Both the position numbers and the translations under genes were made by a program. From Providencia alcalifaciens (GTDB lineage: Bacteria > Pseudomonadota > Gammaproteobacteria > Enterobacterales > Enterobacteriaceae): 64,000 nt of DNA. Of this stretch, positions 29,154 through 36,362 are shown in pieces; positions within the stretch are counted from its first letter, which is position 1, and every line of letters starts with the position of its first letter. Location: the NCBI GenBank assembly GCA_025961275.1, contig JAOQNJ010000001.1, positions 331,353-395,352 on the forward strand. The letters are read 5' to 3'. The notes beneath the pieces were generated by a model that saw nothing but the letters and a program-made list of their open reading frames with translations, ran no database searches and was not told the origin of the DNA.

Positions 29154-29186
29154 GGCCCTTTTCTGAAAGCAAAAGGGCCTTATTCT
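29154..29186 (+). terminator. Terminator of cirA
   Basis: GGCCCTTTT and AAAAGGGCC form a 9-bp stem with an 8-base loop, followed by TTATTCTTT. Confidence 0.88.
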
Positions 29187-29371
29187 TTACTAAGAAAAAA
29201 TGCAAAAAAAGTTTTTTTAATTGTAAAGTATTAATCTGGTAAATAAGTTATTAGCTTATAAAGCAAAATCCGTAAATATATAAAAAATTCTCATCAGATA
29301 TTGCCCGTTTTTTCACAATAACTATTGCTATTTCAGTGCTTGGAGTGCAAAATGCGCGGACTAAAAAATGA

Positions 29372-29405
29372 CTGATACCTCAATCCCCGGTATCGGTTTT
29401 TTTTT
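29372..29405 (+). terminator. Second intrinsic terminator, not assigned to a gene
   Basis: CTGATACC and GGTATCGG pair over 8 bp around TCAATCCCC, followed by nine T. The cirA transcript already ends at 29186, so this terminator implies a separate short transcript of at most about 185 nt (29187-29405), or premature termination in the plaP leader. See the findings. Confidence 0.8.
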
Positions 29406-29430
29406 GCTTTTTAAGTTCGTTCATTTTCGT

Positions 29431-29718
29431 GGGGCCGGATAATAAGCCGGATAGATAAATTATATTTTTACGAGTAGCATAAAGATAATGCTACCGATTT
29501 GAGGAATGCTTTCATGGGTTACTTTTTCGCATTCGCAGCAGGGCCTGGTGGCCGAGGCTGCCGCATTGATGACTACGGGGCAGCTGTCTGCGTCAAAAAT
29601 TTACCATTCAACTTTTCATCTTTCTTTTCTGCCTATAGGCAGATGCAAAGTCTTCCCAGTAACTATCGATTGAGTAGGTTAAATAACGCTCAATCGAAAG
29701 TTATGGGAGGGCTTTGCC
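29431..29718 (+). promoter_or_regulatory. Structured 5' leader of plaP
   Basis: A series of hairpins fills the region before plaP: CCGG/CCGG (29435-29450), GTAGCAT/ATGCTAC (29474-29494), GCAGC..GCTGC with an inner GGCC-TGGT-GGCC (29535-29561), CTGCCTATAGGCAG (29629-29642), and a long AACTATCGATTGAG / CTCAATCGAAAGTT stem (29661-29702; 13 of 14 pairs) ending 2 bases before the plaP SD GGGAGG. An overlapping upstream ORF runs through it. The layout is that of a regulated leader; the signal is unknown. Confidence 0.55.
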
Positions 29719-29729
29719 ATGCAAAATAA
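29514..29729 (+). CDS. Putative leader ORF overlapping plaP start
   Basis: A 71-codon ORF beginning MGYFFAFAAGPGGRGCR, with GAGGAA 7 bases before its ATG. It stays open through all the strong hairpins and ends 11 bases inside plaP, so terminating ribosomes would be delivered onto the plaP start (translational coupling). I recognise no family. The composition is odd: glycine/arginine-rich at the N-terminal part, serine/asparagine-rich later, with no membrane segment. It could be a leader peptide that senses translation rate or a ligand such as a polyamine, since plaP imports putrescine; that is inference. The alternative is a structured non-coding leader with a chance ORF. Confidence 0.45.
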   Translation: MGYFFAFAAGPGGRGCRIDDYGAAVCVKNLPFNFSSFFSAYRQMQSLPSNYRLSRLNNAQSKVMGGLCHAK

Positions 29730-31101
29730 TTCAATACCATTATCCATTGGTAGCAACCAAACTGGTGCTAACAACCGTGTACAACTTGCAAAAACATTAA
29801 CACTGTTGCAAGTAGTTATGATCGGCTTGGCTTATATTCAGCCAATGACCATATTCGATACATTCGGAATGGTGTCAGACAAAACCAATGGGCATGTCCC
29901 GACTTCCTATATTATTGCACTTGCTGCGATATTGTTTACTGCACTGAGCTACGGCAAATTGGTGAAGCGTTTCCCATCAGCTGGTTCAGCGTATACTTAT
30001 GCTCAAAAATCGATGAGCCCACATATTGGCTTTCTGGTAGGTTGGACATCGCTGTTGTCCTACATATTTATGCCAATGATCAACATTTTATTAGCTAAGA
30101 TTTATCTACAGGATATCTTCCCAACAGTTGAGCCTGCAATTTTCGTTGTGGGGCTTGTCATCGTCATGACGGCTGCAAATTTACGTGGTATCAACGTTAT
30201 TGCTAACTTAAGTACGGTGATTGCGATTATCCAAATAGGGGTAATGGTCGTGTTTACAGGGCTTGTTATCCATGGAGTAACGAATGGTGAGGGTTCCGGT
30301 GAAGTATGGACTTTCCAACCATTTGCTAACGAAAAAACGGAAATGATCCCGCTTATTGCAGGAGCAACCATTCTGTGCTTTTCATTCCTCGGTTTTGATG
30401 GATTAAGCTCACTATCGGAAGAAACACCGAATGCAGGTAAAGTAATCCCACGTGCAATTTTCTTAACTGCATTAATTGGTGGTGTTATCTTTATCACGGT
30501 ATCATTCTTCTTGCAGCAGTATTTTCCAGATGTTTCTCGCTTTAAAAATATAAACGAGACACAGCCAGACATTATGAGATTTGTTGCTGGTGCATTCTTC
30601 CAGTCTATTATTCTTGTATTCTCATGTGTTACGGTATTGGCATCAGGTATGGCTGCTCATGCAGGTAGCGCACGTTTAATGTACGTTATGGGACGTGATG
30701 GTGTATTCCCAGAGAAAGTCTTTGGTTATGTAAGTCCTAAATGGCGTACACCTTCTTATAACGTCTTGCTAGTTGGTATACTTGCTCTTGGCGCAATCTG
30801 GTTTGAGATGGATTTCGCGACAGCATTAATTAACTTTGGTGCGCTGATTGCGTTTACTTTTGTTAACATATCTGTTATTAGCCAGTTCTTTATTCGTGAG
30901 CGACGTATACACGGAATTAAAAATATCTTCAATTATTTGATTTTACCCGTAATCGGTACACTAACGGTGTGCGTGTTATGGATTAATATTGAAGAAGATT
31001 CGATGGTATATGGTCTGATTTGGACTGCTGTAGGTCTAATTTATATGGCTGCTTTAACTCGAATGTTCCGCAGACCTATGCCTCAAATGAGTGACAACTA
31101 A
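29719..31101 (+). CDS. plaP: Putrescine importer PlaP
   Basis: A 460-residue APC-superfamily permease with 12 membrane segments. It matches E. coli PlaP (YeeF, 452 aa) more closely than PuuP: TLTLLQVVMIGLAYIQPMTIFDTFGMVS, FPSAGSAYTYAQKSMSPHIGFLVGWTSLLSYIFMPMINILLAKIY, CFSFLGFDGLSSLSEETPNAGKVIPRAIFLTALIGG and ASGMAAHAGSARLMYVMGRDGVFPEKVFGYVSPKWRTP. PlaP is a low-affinity proton-coupled putrescine importer; in Proteus mirabilis putrescine import by PlaP is linked to swarming. E. coli plaP lies close to sbcB, as here, which supports the name. GGGAGG precedes the ATG by 8 bases, behind the structured leader. Confidence 0.88.
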   Translation: MQNNSIPLSIGSNQTGANNRVQLAKTLTLLQVVMIGLAYIQPMTIFDTFGMVSDKTNGHVPTSYIIALAAILFTALSYGKLVKRFPSAGSAYTYAQKSMSPHIGFLVGWTSLLSYIFMPMINILLAKIYLQDIFPTVEPAIFVVGLVIVMTAANLRGINVIANLSTVIAIIQIGVMVVFTGLVIHGVTNGEGSGEVWTFQPFANEKTEMIPLIAGATILCFSFLGFDGLSSLSEETPNAGKVIPRAIFLTALIGGVIFITVSFFLQQYFPDVSRFKNINETQPDIMRFVAGAFFQSIILVFSCVTVLASGMAAHAGSARLMYVMGRDGVFPEKVFGYVSPKWRTPSYNVLLVGILALGAIWFEMDFATALINFGALIAFTFVNISVISQFFIRERRIHGIKNIFNYLILPVIGTLTVCVLWINIEEDSMVYGLIWTAVGLIYMAALTRMFRRPMPQMSDN

Positions 31102-31119
31102 TTCAATTCATTGAACCTA

Positions 31120-31147
31120 AACAGCGCTTTCTAGCGCTGTTTTTTTT
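31120..31147 (+). terminator. Terminator of plaP
   Basis: ACAGCGCT-TTCT-AGCGCTGT followed by seven T, 18 bases past the stop. Confidence 0.95.
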
Positions 31148-31640
31148 GTTATATCTAAACAATTCATCTTGTCTCCTTCCTAACCATAGAGCGTGCTGAG
31201 GAGCAAATCTAAAGTTAATTCGTATGCCATTCAATGAAAAACGTGACATGTCACGACAGAATATATATCAACAAAATTGGACGTTATTTGGACATTATAG
31301 ATAGACGATAAACGATATTTTCGATTTTCGGGGATGTGTAAGTAAATTGATTTGCACTGTGAAGCCCGCGGTAATTCAAAGCATGACAAAGGTGAATTCA
31401 AAACTATCTACTATGTGTTATGGTTATGGATTATTATTACATTACAATTAATCACAACTAATCGAGACGCCCTAAATAATTCGAATTGTATAGGCGATAA
31501 GTGATGCTATGACTATGAAAATAAATCGATAAGTCTAAGCTTAAAAGATTCAGACCGCTGAATATAGTACTCTATTGATAACACCGCCATGCAACGCGAA
31601 ATATGCAGGGTATAATCATTTTGAACAGGAAGGCGCAGAA
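31148..31640. other. Intergenic stretch upstream of dld
   Basis: No gene is seen. It holds a perfect 14-bp palindrome, CGTGACATGTCACG (31242-31255), nearly 400 bp before dld, and the presumed dld promoter in its AT-rich right half. An in-frame upstream start at 31575 adds residues not found in the Dld family and is not used. Confidence 0.45.
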
Positions 31641-33380
31641 ATGAATGCTGTAAACAGCCCTGAGAATCAGCGATTATTACTCACACTCACCAACATTGTT
31701 GGTAAAAAGAATCTCTTGACTGAGCCTCATAAAACAGAACGTTACCGCAAAGGGTTTCGCTCAGGTATGGGCGATGCGATTGCAGTCGTATTTCCGACCA
31801 CATTATTAGAGCAGTGGTATGTTTTTAAAGCTTGTGTTGAAGCAGATAAAATTGTTTTAATGCAGGCGGCAAATACAGGCCTGACAGAAGGTTCCACACC
31901 AAGTGGCTATGATTACGATCGTGATATCGTTATTATTAGCACGTTAAGATTAAACCAAATTCAAGTGCTACCGGAGTTTAATCAAGTGGTTGCCATGCCG
32001 GGTAGTACGCTTTATGACCTCGAAAAATTATTAAAGCCATTGGGTCGCGAGCCACACTCATTAATTGGTTCATCATGTATTGGCGCATCTGTTGTCGGTG
32101 GAATTTGTAATAGTTCGGGGGGCTCCCTAGTACGCCGTGGGCCTGCTTACACTGAATTGGCGCTGTATGGGCGTGTCAATGAAGAAGGAAAGGTTGAACT
32201 TGTAAACCACTTAGGCATTAATCTGGGTAATACGCCAGAAGAAATTTTAAACAACTTACAAAATCGACGTTATAGTACAGAGGATATTGAACTCAGTGAA
32301 AAGCTAGCTTCAGACCATGAGTATGCTCAGCGAGTTCGTGATATTAATGCAGATACGCCATCGCGCTTTAATGCAGATGAACGCCGTTTATTTGAAGCAT
32401 CGGGCTGTGCGGGCAAACTAGCTGTATTTGCAGTGCGTCTTGATACCTTTCCAGCAGATACTTCCTCACAAGTATTCTATATCGGCTCTAATAACCCTGA
32501 TGTGCTCGAAGATATCCGCCGTTATATTTTAAGTGAGTTTAAAAACCTACCTGTTGCGGGCGAATATATGCACCGTGGCTGTTTTGATATTGCAGAAGTG
32601 TATGGAAAAGATACTTTTTTGATGATTGATAAATTCGGTACTGACAAAATGCCCGTATTTTTCACCATTAAAGGTCGTATCGATGCAGTATTAAATAAAG
32701 TTCCATTATTCCCCGCTAACCTTGTCGACCGTACTTTGCAAATGGTGAGTAAGCTGTGGCCATCACATCTACCACCACGTATGAAACAATTTCGTGATAA
32801 GTATGAGCACCATTTGATGTTGAAAATGGCAGGTGATGGCATTGAAGAAGCAAAAGTTTGGTTAAAATATTTCTTTACGACGGCTGATGGTGGGTATTTC
32901 GAATGTACCCCTGAAGAAGGCGCTAAAGCATTTTTACATCGTTTTGCCGCCGCGGGTGCGGCAATTCGCTACCATGCTGTGCATAATAAAGACGTTGAAG
33001 ATGTATTAGCACTTGATATCGCTCTACGTCGTAATGACCATGAGTGGTTTGAAAAATTGCCACCAGAAATTGAAAAATTGTTAGTCCATAAGCTATATTG
33101 TGGCCATTTTATGTGCCATGTGATGCACCAAGACTATATATTGAAAAAAGGTGTCGATCCAAAAGAGTTGAAAGAAAAGATGTTAGCGTTATTGGATGAA
33201 CGAGGTGCTCAATATCCAGCCGAGCATAATGTTGGACATATCTATAAAGCACAGCCGCAATTGAAATCTTTCTACAAACAGGCTGATCCGACAAATACCA
33301 TGAACCCAGGACTTGGGAAAACAACTAAACTTAAAAATTGGGAGGGTGATTGTGGTTGTAACCATAATCATGACCAATAA
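31641..33380 (+). CDS. dld: Quinone-dependent D-lactate dehydrogenase
   Basis: A 579-residue membrane-associated flavoprotein (E. coli Dld 571 aa). The N-terminal FAD-binding PCMH domain contains AANTGLTEGSTPSGYDYDRDIVIIST, PGSTLYDLEKLLKPLGREPHSLIGSSCIGASVVGGICNSSGGSLV and GPAYTELALYGRV. The C-terminal Lact-deh-memb domain holds the active-site histidine-rich segments HRFAAAGAAIRYHAVHNKDVED and HNVGHIYKAQPQLKSFYKQADPTNTMNPGLGKT. It oxidises D-lactate to pyruvate and passes electrons to the quinone pool at the inner face of the membrane. AGGA-AGGCG lies upstream of the ATG at 31641. The tail CGCNHNHDQ is unusual but short. Confidence 0.95.
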   Translation: MNAVNSPENQRLLLTLTNIVGKKNLLTEPHKTERYRKGFRSGMGDAIAVVFPTTLLEQWYVFKACVEADKIVLMQAANTGLTEGSTPSGYDYDRDIVIISTLRLNQIQVLPEFNQVVAMPGSTLYDLEKLLKPLGREPHSLIGSSCIGASVVGGICNSSGGSLVRRGPAYTELALYGRVNEEGKVELVNHLGINLGNTPEEILNNLQNRRYSTEDIELSEKLASDHEYAQRVRDINADTPSRFNADERRLFEASGCAGKLAVFAVRLDTFPADTSSQVFYIGSNNPDVLEDIRRYILSEFKNLPVAGEYMHRGCFDIAEVYGKDTFLMIDKFGTDKMPVFFTIKGRIDAVLNKVPLFPANLVDRTLQMVSKLWPSHLPPRMKQFRDKYEHHLMLKMAGDGIEEAKVWLKYFFTTADGGYFECTPEEGAKAFLHRFAAAGAAIRYHAVHNKDVEDVLALDIALRRNDHEWFEKLPPEIEKLLVHKLYCGHFMCHVMHQDYILKKGVDPKELKEKMLALLDERGAQYPAEHNVGHIYKAQPQLKSFYKQADPTNTMNPGLGKTTKLKNWEGDCGCNHNHDQ

Positions 33381-33405
33381 TTTATTTTTATAGTTTAAAG
33401 CTCAC

Positions 33406-33519
33406 ATAATTCGATTTACATGTAGTCGACAAGGTTAAGATAAGCAAGGGAACATAGATAAGCATTGTGACATGACTTGCTGAACCAACGATACTGTAAC
33501 TTGAAGTATAACGAGTATA
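33406..33519. repeat. ERIC-like palindromic repeat (copy 3) between dld and sbcB
   Basis: Left end ATAATTCGATTTACATG and right end TGTAACTTGAAGTATAACGA match the inverted ERIC ends with changes. The core (AAGGGAACATAGATAAGCAT) is more diverged. It lies in the space between two convergent genes. Confidence 0.6.
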
Positions 33520-33544
33520 ATTGGGCAGGTTTTCCTGCCCAATT
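33519..33544. terminator. Hairpin between dld and sbcB
   Basis: AATTGGGCAGG-TTTT-CCTGCCCAATT, an 11-bp perfect stem 4 bases past the sbcB stop; it can serve both convergent genes. Confidence 0.8.
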
Positions 33545-33548
33545 TATA

Positions 33549-34976
33549 TTAGCTTGCTAACTCAGTAGCATAGTTCACGAGTGCTTTTAATTGCTTACAG
33601 CGCTCGGCGTCATTTTGATGTTCAACCATCAATAGCTCAATTTTTTGCATATATTCTATTAAACGACTTTCGGTAAAGTAATCTCTGCGATGCTGTAACC
33701 AACGCTGTTGTTCTTCATAGGACAATATCGTTGGGAAATTACGTGCCTTATAGCGAAAAAATAGCTCTTTCATGCGTGGATCTTCAAACGTTAAATCAAG
33801 CGTAGGTAGATTTTGTGCTGGCGTTTGTCTAATAATGTCCATTGTTGAACGATCAGAAGCGCTAAAAAAACCACTATAAATTTTAGCATCTACATCATCA
33901 GGCTCCACGAAAGGTGCGGCTTCGGCGAAAATCTCAATGACTTTATTTCTAATGTCGGGATGCTGACGGAGAATTTCTAAATTACGTAAACACAGATCAC
34001 GGTCAACACCAGTACGCTCAGCATCCTCGGTTCGAAGTGTTTTTTCAGGCGCGAGAATAGGGCATTTATTGATATGCACTAATTTAATGGGAACAGGTAA
34101 CTCATCACCTAATTCAGATTTAGGTGTATATAAGCGTTCACGTAAAGCTTTGGCTGATAAGTTAACCAGTGGTGAAAGATCAGCTGCTAAGTCACACATA
34201 ATCACTGCGTTACGGTTCTCAGGATGCCATGCTAGAGGTGCGACAAGGCTGACATAAGAGCGTAAGGCTCCAAACATACCTGATACATGTACAAGAGGTG
34301 TCATGTCGACTATATCAATCAGTTGGCTGACTTTATTTTTATTTCTCAATTGATAGAAATAATCAAACATTCTAGGCTGAGCAGCTTTAAGTAACTTAGC
34401 CATATTAATAGTCGCGAGTACATCTGACATGGCGTCATGCGCATTTTCATGGGCAACACCATTGGCTCTAGTCAGGTGCTCTAAACGCATACTGGGCAGA
34501 CCCTCCTCATTCTCTGGCCAATTGATCCCTTCAGGGCGAAGTGCAAAGCAAGTTCGTAGTGCATCCAGTAAGTCCCAGCGAGAATTACCTTGTTGCCAGC
34601 TATAGGCATAAGGGTCATAAAAGTTTCGATAGAATATATTGCGAGTGACCTCGTCATCAAAGCGGATATTGTTGTAGCCCATAATGCAGGTATTTGGCTG
34701 GCTAAAAGCATGATGAATACGTTTGGCAAATTCAGCTTCATTAACCCCTTGTACTAAGGCAACTTGAGGTGTAATACCTGTAATCATCACTGCCTCAGGC
34801 TGTGGTAGGTAATCATCTGAAGGCGTGCAATAAAAAACCTCAGGTTCTTCAATAATATTGAAGTCGAGGTCTGTTCTGACCCCTGCAAATTGAGCAGGGC
34901 GGTCAAGGGCAGTGCGCTGACCAAAAGTTTCGTAATCATGAATATAAAATGTGGGCTGCTTTTTAGTGTCTTGCAA
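33549..34976 (-). CDS. sbcB: Exodeoxyribonuclease I
   Basis: A 475-residue protein, the same length as E. coli ExoI. The N-terminal DEDDh exonuclease domain has FYIHDYETFGQR (ExoI motif with catalytic Asp and Glu), GYNNIRFDDEVTRNIFYRNFYDPYAYSWQQGNSRWDLLD and HDAMSDVLATI (third and fourth acidic residues with the histidine). The SH3-like and C-terminal domains follow (HPENRNAVIMCDLA, RNFPTILSYEEQQRWLQHRR). It degrades ssDNA 3' to 5' and binds the SSB tail. The start is TTG at 34976 with GGAGA 8-9 bases before it; no ATG gives the conserved N-terminus. Confidence 0.96.
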   Translation of the reverse strand: MQDTKKQPTFYIHDYETFGQRTALDRPAQFAGVRTDLDFNIIEEPEVFYCTPSDDYLPQPEAVMITGITPQVALVQGVNEAEFAKRIHHAFSQPNTCIMGYNNIRFDDEVTRNIFYRNFYDPYAYSWQQGNSRWDLLDALRTCFALRPEGINWPENEEGLPSMRLEHLTRANGVAHENAHDAMSDVLATINMAKLLKAAQPRMFDYFYQLRNKNKVSQLIDIVDMTPLVHVSGMFGALRSYVSLVAPLAWHPENRNAVIMCDLAADLSPLVNLSAKALRERLYTPKSELGDELPVPIKLVHINKCPILAPEKTLRTEDAERTGVDRDLCLRNLEILRQHPDIRNKVIEIFAEAAPFVEPDDVDAKIYSGFFSASDRSTMDIIRQTPAQNLPTLDLTFEDPRMKELFFRYKARNFPTILSYEEQQRWLQHRRDYFTESRLIEYMQKIELLMVEHQNDAERCKQLKALVNYATELAS

Positions 34977-35467
34977 CGTTATTCTCCGTTAAGCCTTTGC
35001 TGCTTTCTTCCAGTATTGATTCGTAAATTACATTTTGTGGTTGGCTATCCAACAGAGGTAGACAAGTTAAGGAGCAAAAGTCATTTAATAAGAACGCTGA
35101 GATTCAAGCAACTTGTGCGACACAAAATATGTTGTTGATCATCATACCCTATACGTGGGGAAACCTGAACAAACAGCTTCGATCTATTCCTATCTGACTT
35201 CGTTTAGCGCCGGCGATATACCGATAACGTTGGCAATAATCTGCCAACCTATTCTAGGTTGATGATTAAGACATAACTCTCTAGATGAACTTACTCTTAT
35301 TTTAAGTTGGTGTGCTATTAGCTATCAAAGTATTGATTTTTTTAATTATTTATAGCATTCGAACGTGCTTTTTAGTTCCGGTTTGAGTAAAACAGCGTAA
35401 AAATCCACCTATAAGCGGATGTATTGTTCTACTCTTTAAAGCATTACTAATAGAAAAAGAGGCTTTT
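34977..35467. other. Intergenic stretch between sbcB and the 64-aa protein gene
   Basis: No gene is supported. It contains the sbcB promoter (minus strand) and a clean inverted repeat GTTGGCA-N6-TGCCAAC at 35229-35248, which could be a protein-binding site. An AT-rich promoter region precedes the small gene. Confidence 0.4.
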
Positions 35468-35662
35468 ATGAATACATATGATGAAAGAACACGCTTGATT
35501 TTATCCGAGATAGGGCGTGTTACATTGGGATTATTGGCCAGTAATGAAGTCAATAAACAAAATATTATGGGTAAATTGCAAAAAGATGCAGCAAAGGAAA
35601 CCAACCCAGCAAGAAAAAGTATTCTTGATGATGCGGTAACCTTTTTAAATAGCAGAATATAG
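35468..35662 (+). CDS. Small helical protein, possibly YmgB/AriR-like
   Basis: A 64-residue soluble protein, MNTYDERTRLILSEIGRVTL and onward, with AGAGG 7 bases before the ATG. The pattern of a first helix, a short N-rich turn (NEVNKQNIMGKLQ) and a final helix ending in LDDAVTFLN resembles the AriR/YmgB family of small two-helix biofilm and acid-resistance connector proteins, in which LxxxVxxLxxxxxxVNxxNIIxxL is typical. This is pattern resemblance only. It is monocistronic, followed by an imperfect stem (35696-35740). If the family is right it may modulate Rcs-linked surface behaviour; otherwise the function is unknown. Confidence 0.5.
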   Translation: MNTYDERTRLILSEIGRVTLGLLASNEVNKQNIMGKLQKDAAKETNPARKSILDDAVTFLNSRI

Positions 35663-36224
35663 CAAATACGAATCCGCAATTTTAGAAACCTAGTGAATAT
35701 GATGGTTAATTTAGATTTTAATGAAATTAATCATCATATTTCGATTGTTAAAATTGTAGGGTATGCGTTTTTTATTATATTCTAGGCCAGCGATAGAGCT
35801 AGGAAGGTGGCGATTAAGTTTGATGCTTGAAGGTACCAGAACTCCTTTAGGTGCCTATAGTGTAAGATAATATATTCTGTTAGAACAGTAAGTTAAAGTA
35901 TTTTAAAGCTATATCATCAAGGGGGGGCATCTGCGATTAAGGGTATTACACGTTGTAAACAATGATAATTGTGAATATGATTTTATAAGTATTCATTTTA
36001 TTCGAGTAATTCATTAACCTTTACCCATTTGCATTCATCATACGAGATTGATTGTTTAACTCACCAAGTGAACTTCATATAAAACATCATTATAAGTAGA
36101 GACAACCGCACTCTATTTGAACTAGTTACGCTATTATAGATAGGATCGAAAAACTTCTTAAATTGTAAGGTTTATTGAAACGTAAAATAGCTATAACAAC
36201 TGAGTATCTTAAAACTCACAGTTT
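35663..36224. other. Intergenic stretch before the sugar permease control region
   Basis: No gene is seen. AATATGATGGTTAATT and AATTAATCATCATATT (35696-35740) form a 16-bp stem with one mismatch that could end the small gene's transcript. The rest is AT-rich. Confidence 0.4.
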
Positions 36225-36328
36225 AGTGATCTTGATCATAGCTCGACTCTGTTAACGTTAACATATGTGCGTAACATCACATTTTAAGTATAATTTGCTA
36301 GTTTGCTATCAATGTTAACCTTAACATT
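36225..36328 (+). promoter_or_regulatory. Sugar permease control region: two LacI-type operators, CRP-like sites, promoter
   Basis: Seen in order: AGTGA-N6-TCATA (36225-36240, weak CRP-like); TGTTAACGTTAACA (36250-36263, perfect palindrome with the central CG of LacI/GalR operators); TGTGC-N6-TCACA (36266-36281, 9 of 10 to the CRP consensus); TATAAT (-10, 36289-36294) with no good -35; and TGTTAACCTTAACA (36313-36326), a second operator of the same sequence. The operator centres are 63 bp apart, close to six helical turns, and flank the promoter as in looped repression. Confidence 0.7.
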
Positions 36329-36362
36329 CTGGGAAATTAGAAGATTTTGTAGGCGGGAAATT

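Noticed and set aside
35350..35679. 109-codon ORF on the minus strand over the 64-aa gene
   Set aside because: It is antisense to a well-started + strand gene, has no ribosome-binding site, and its hydrophobic content follows from the opposite frame.
36303..36362. Earlier starts for the sugar permease (TTG 36303, ATG 36312)
   Set aside because: They fall at the predicted transcription start and inside the second operator, and add residues absent from the LacY family; ATG 36363 has an SD and the family N-terminus.
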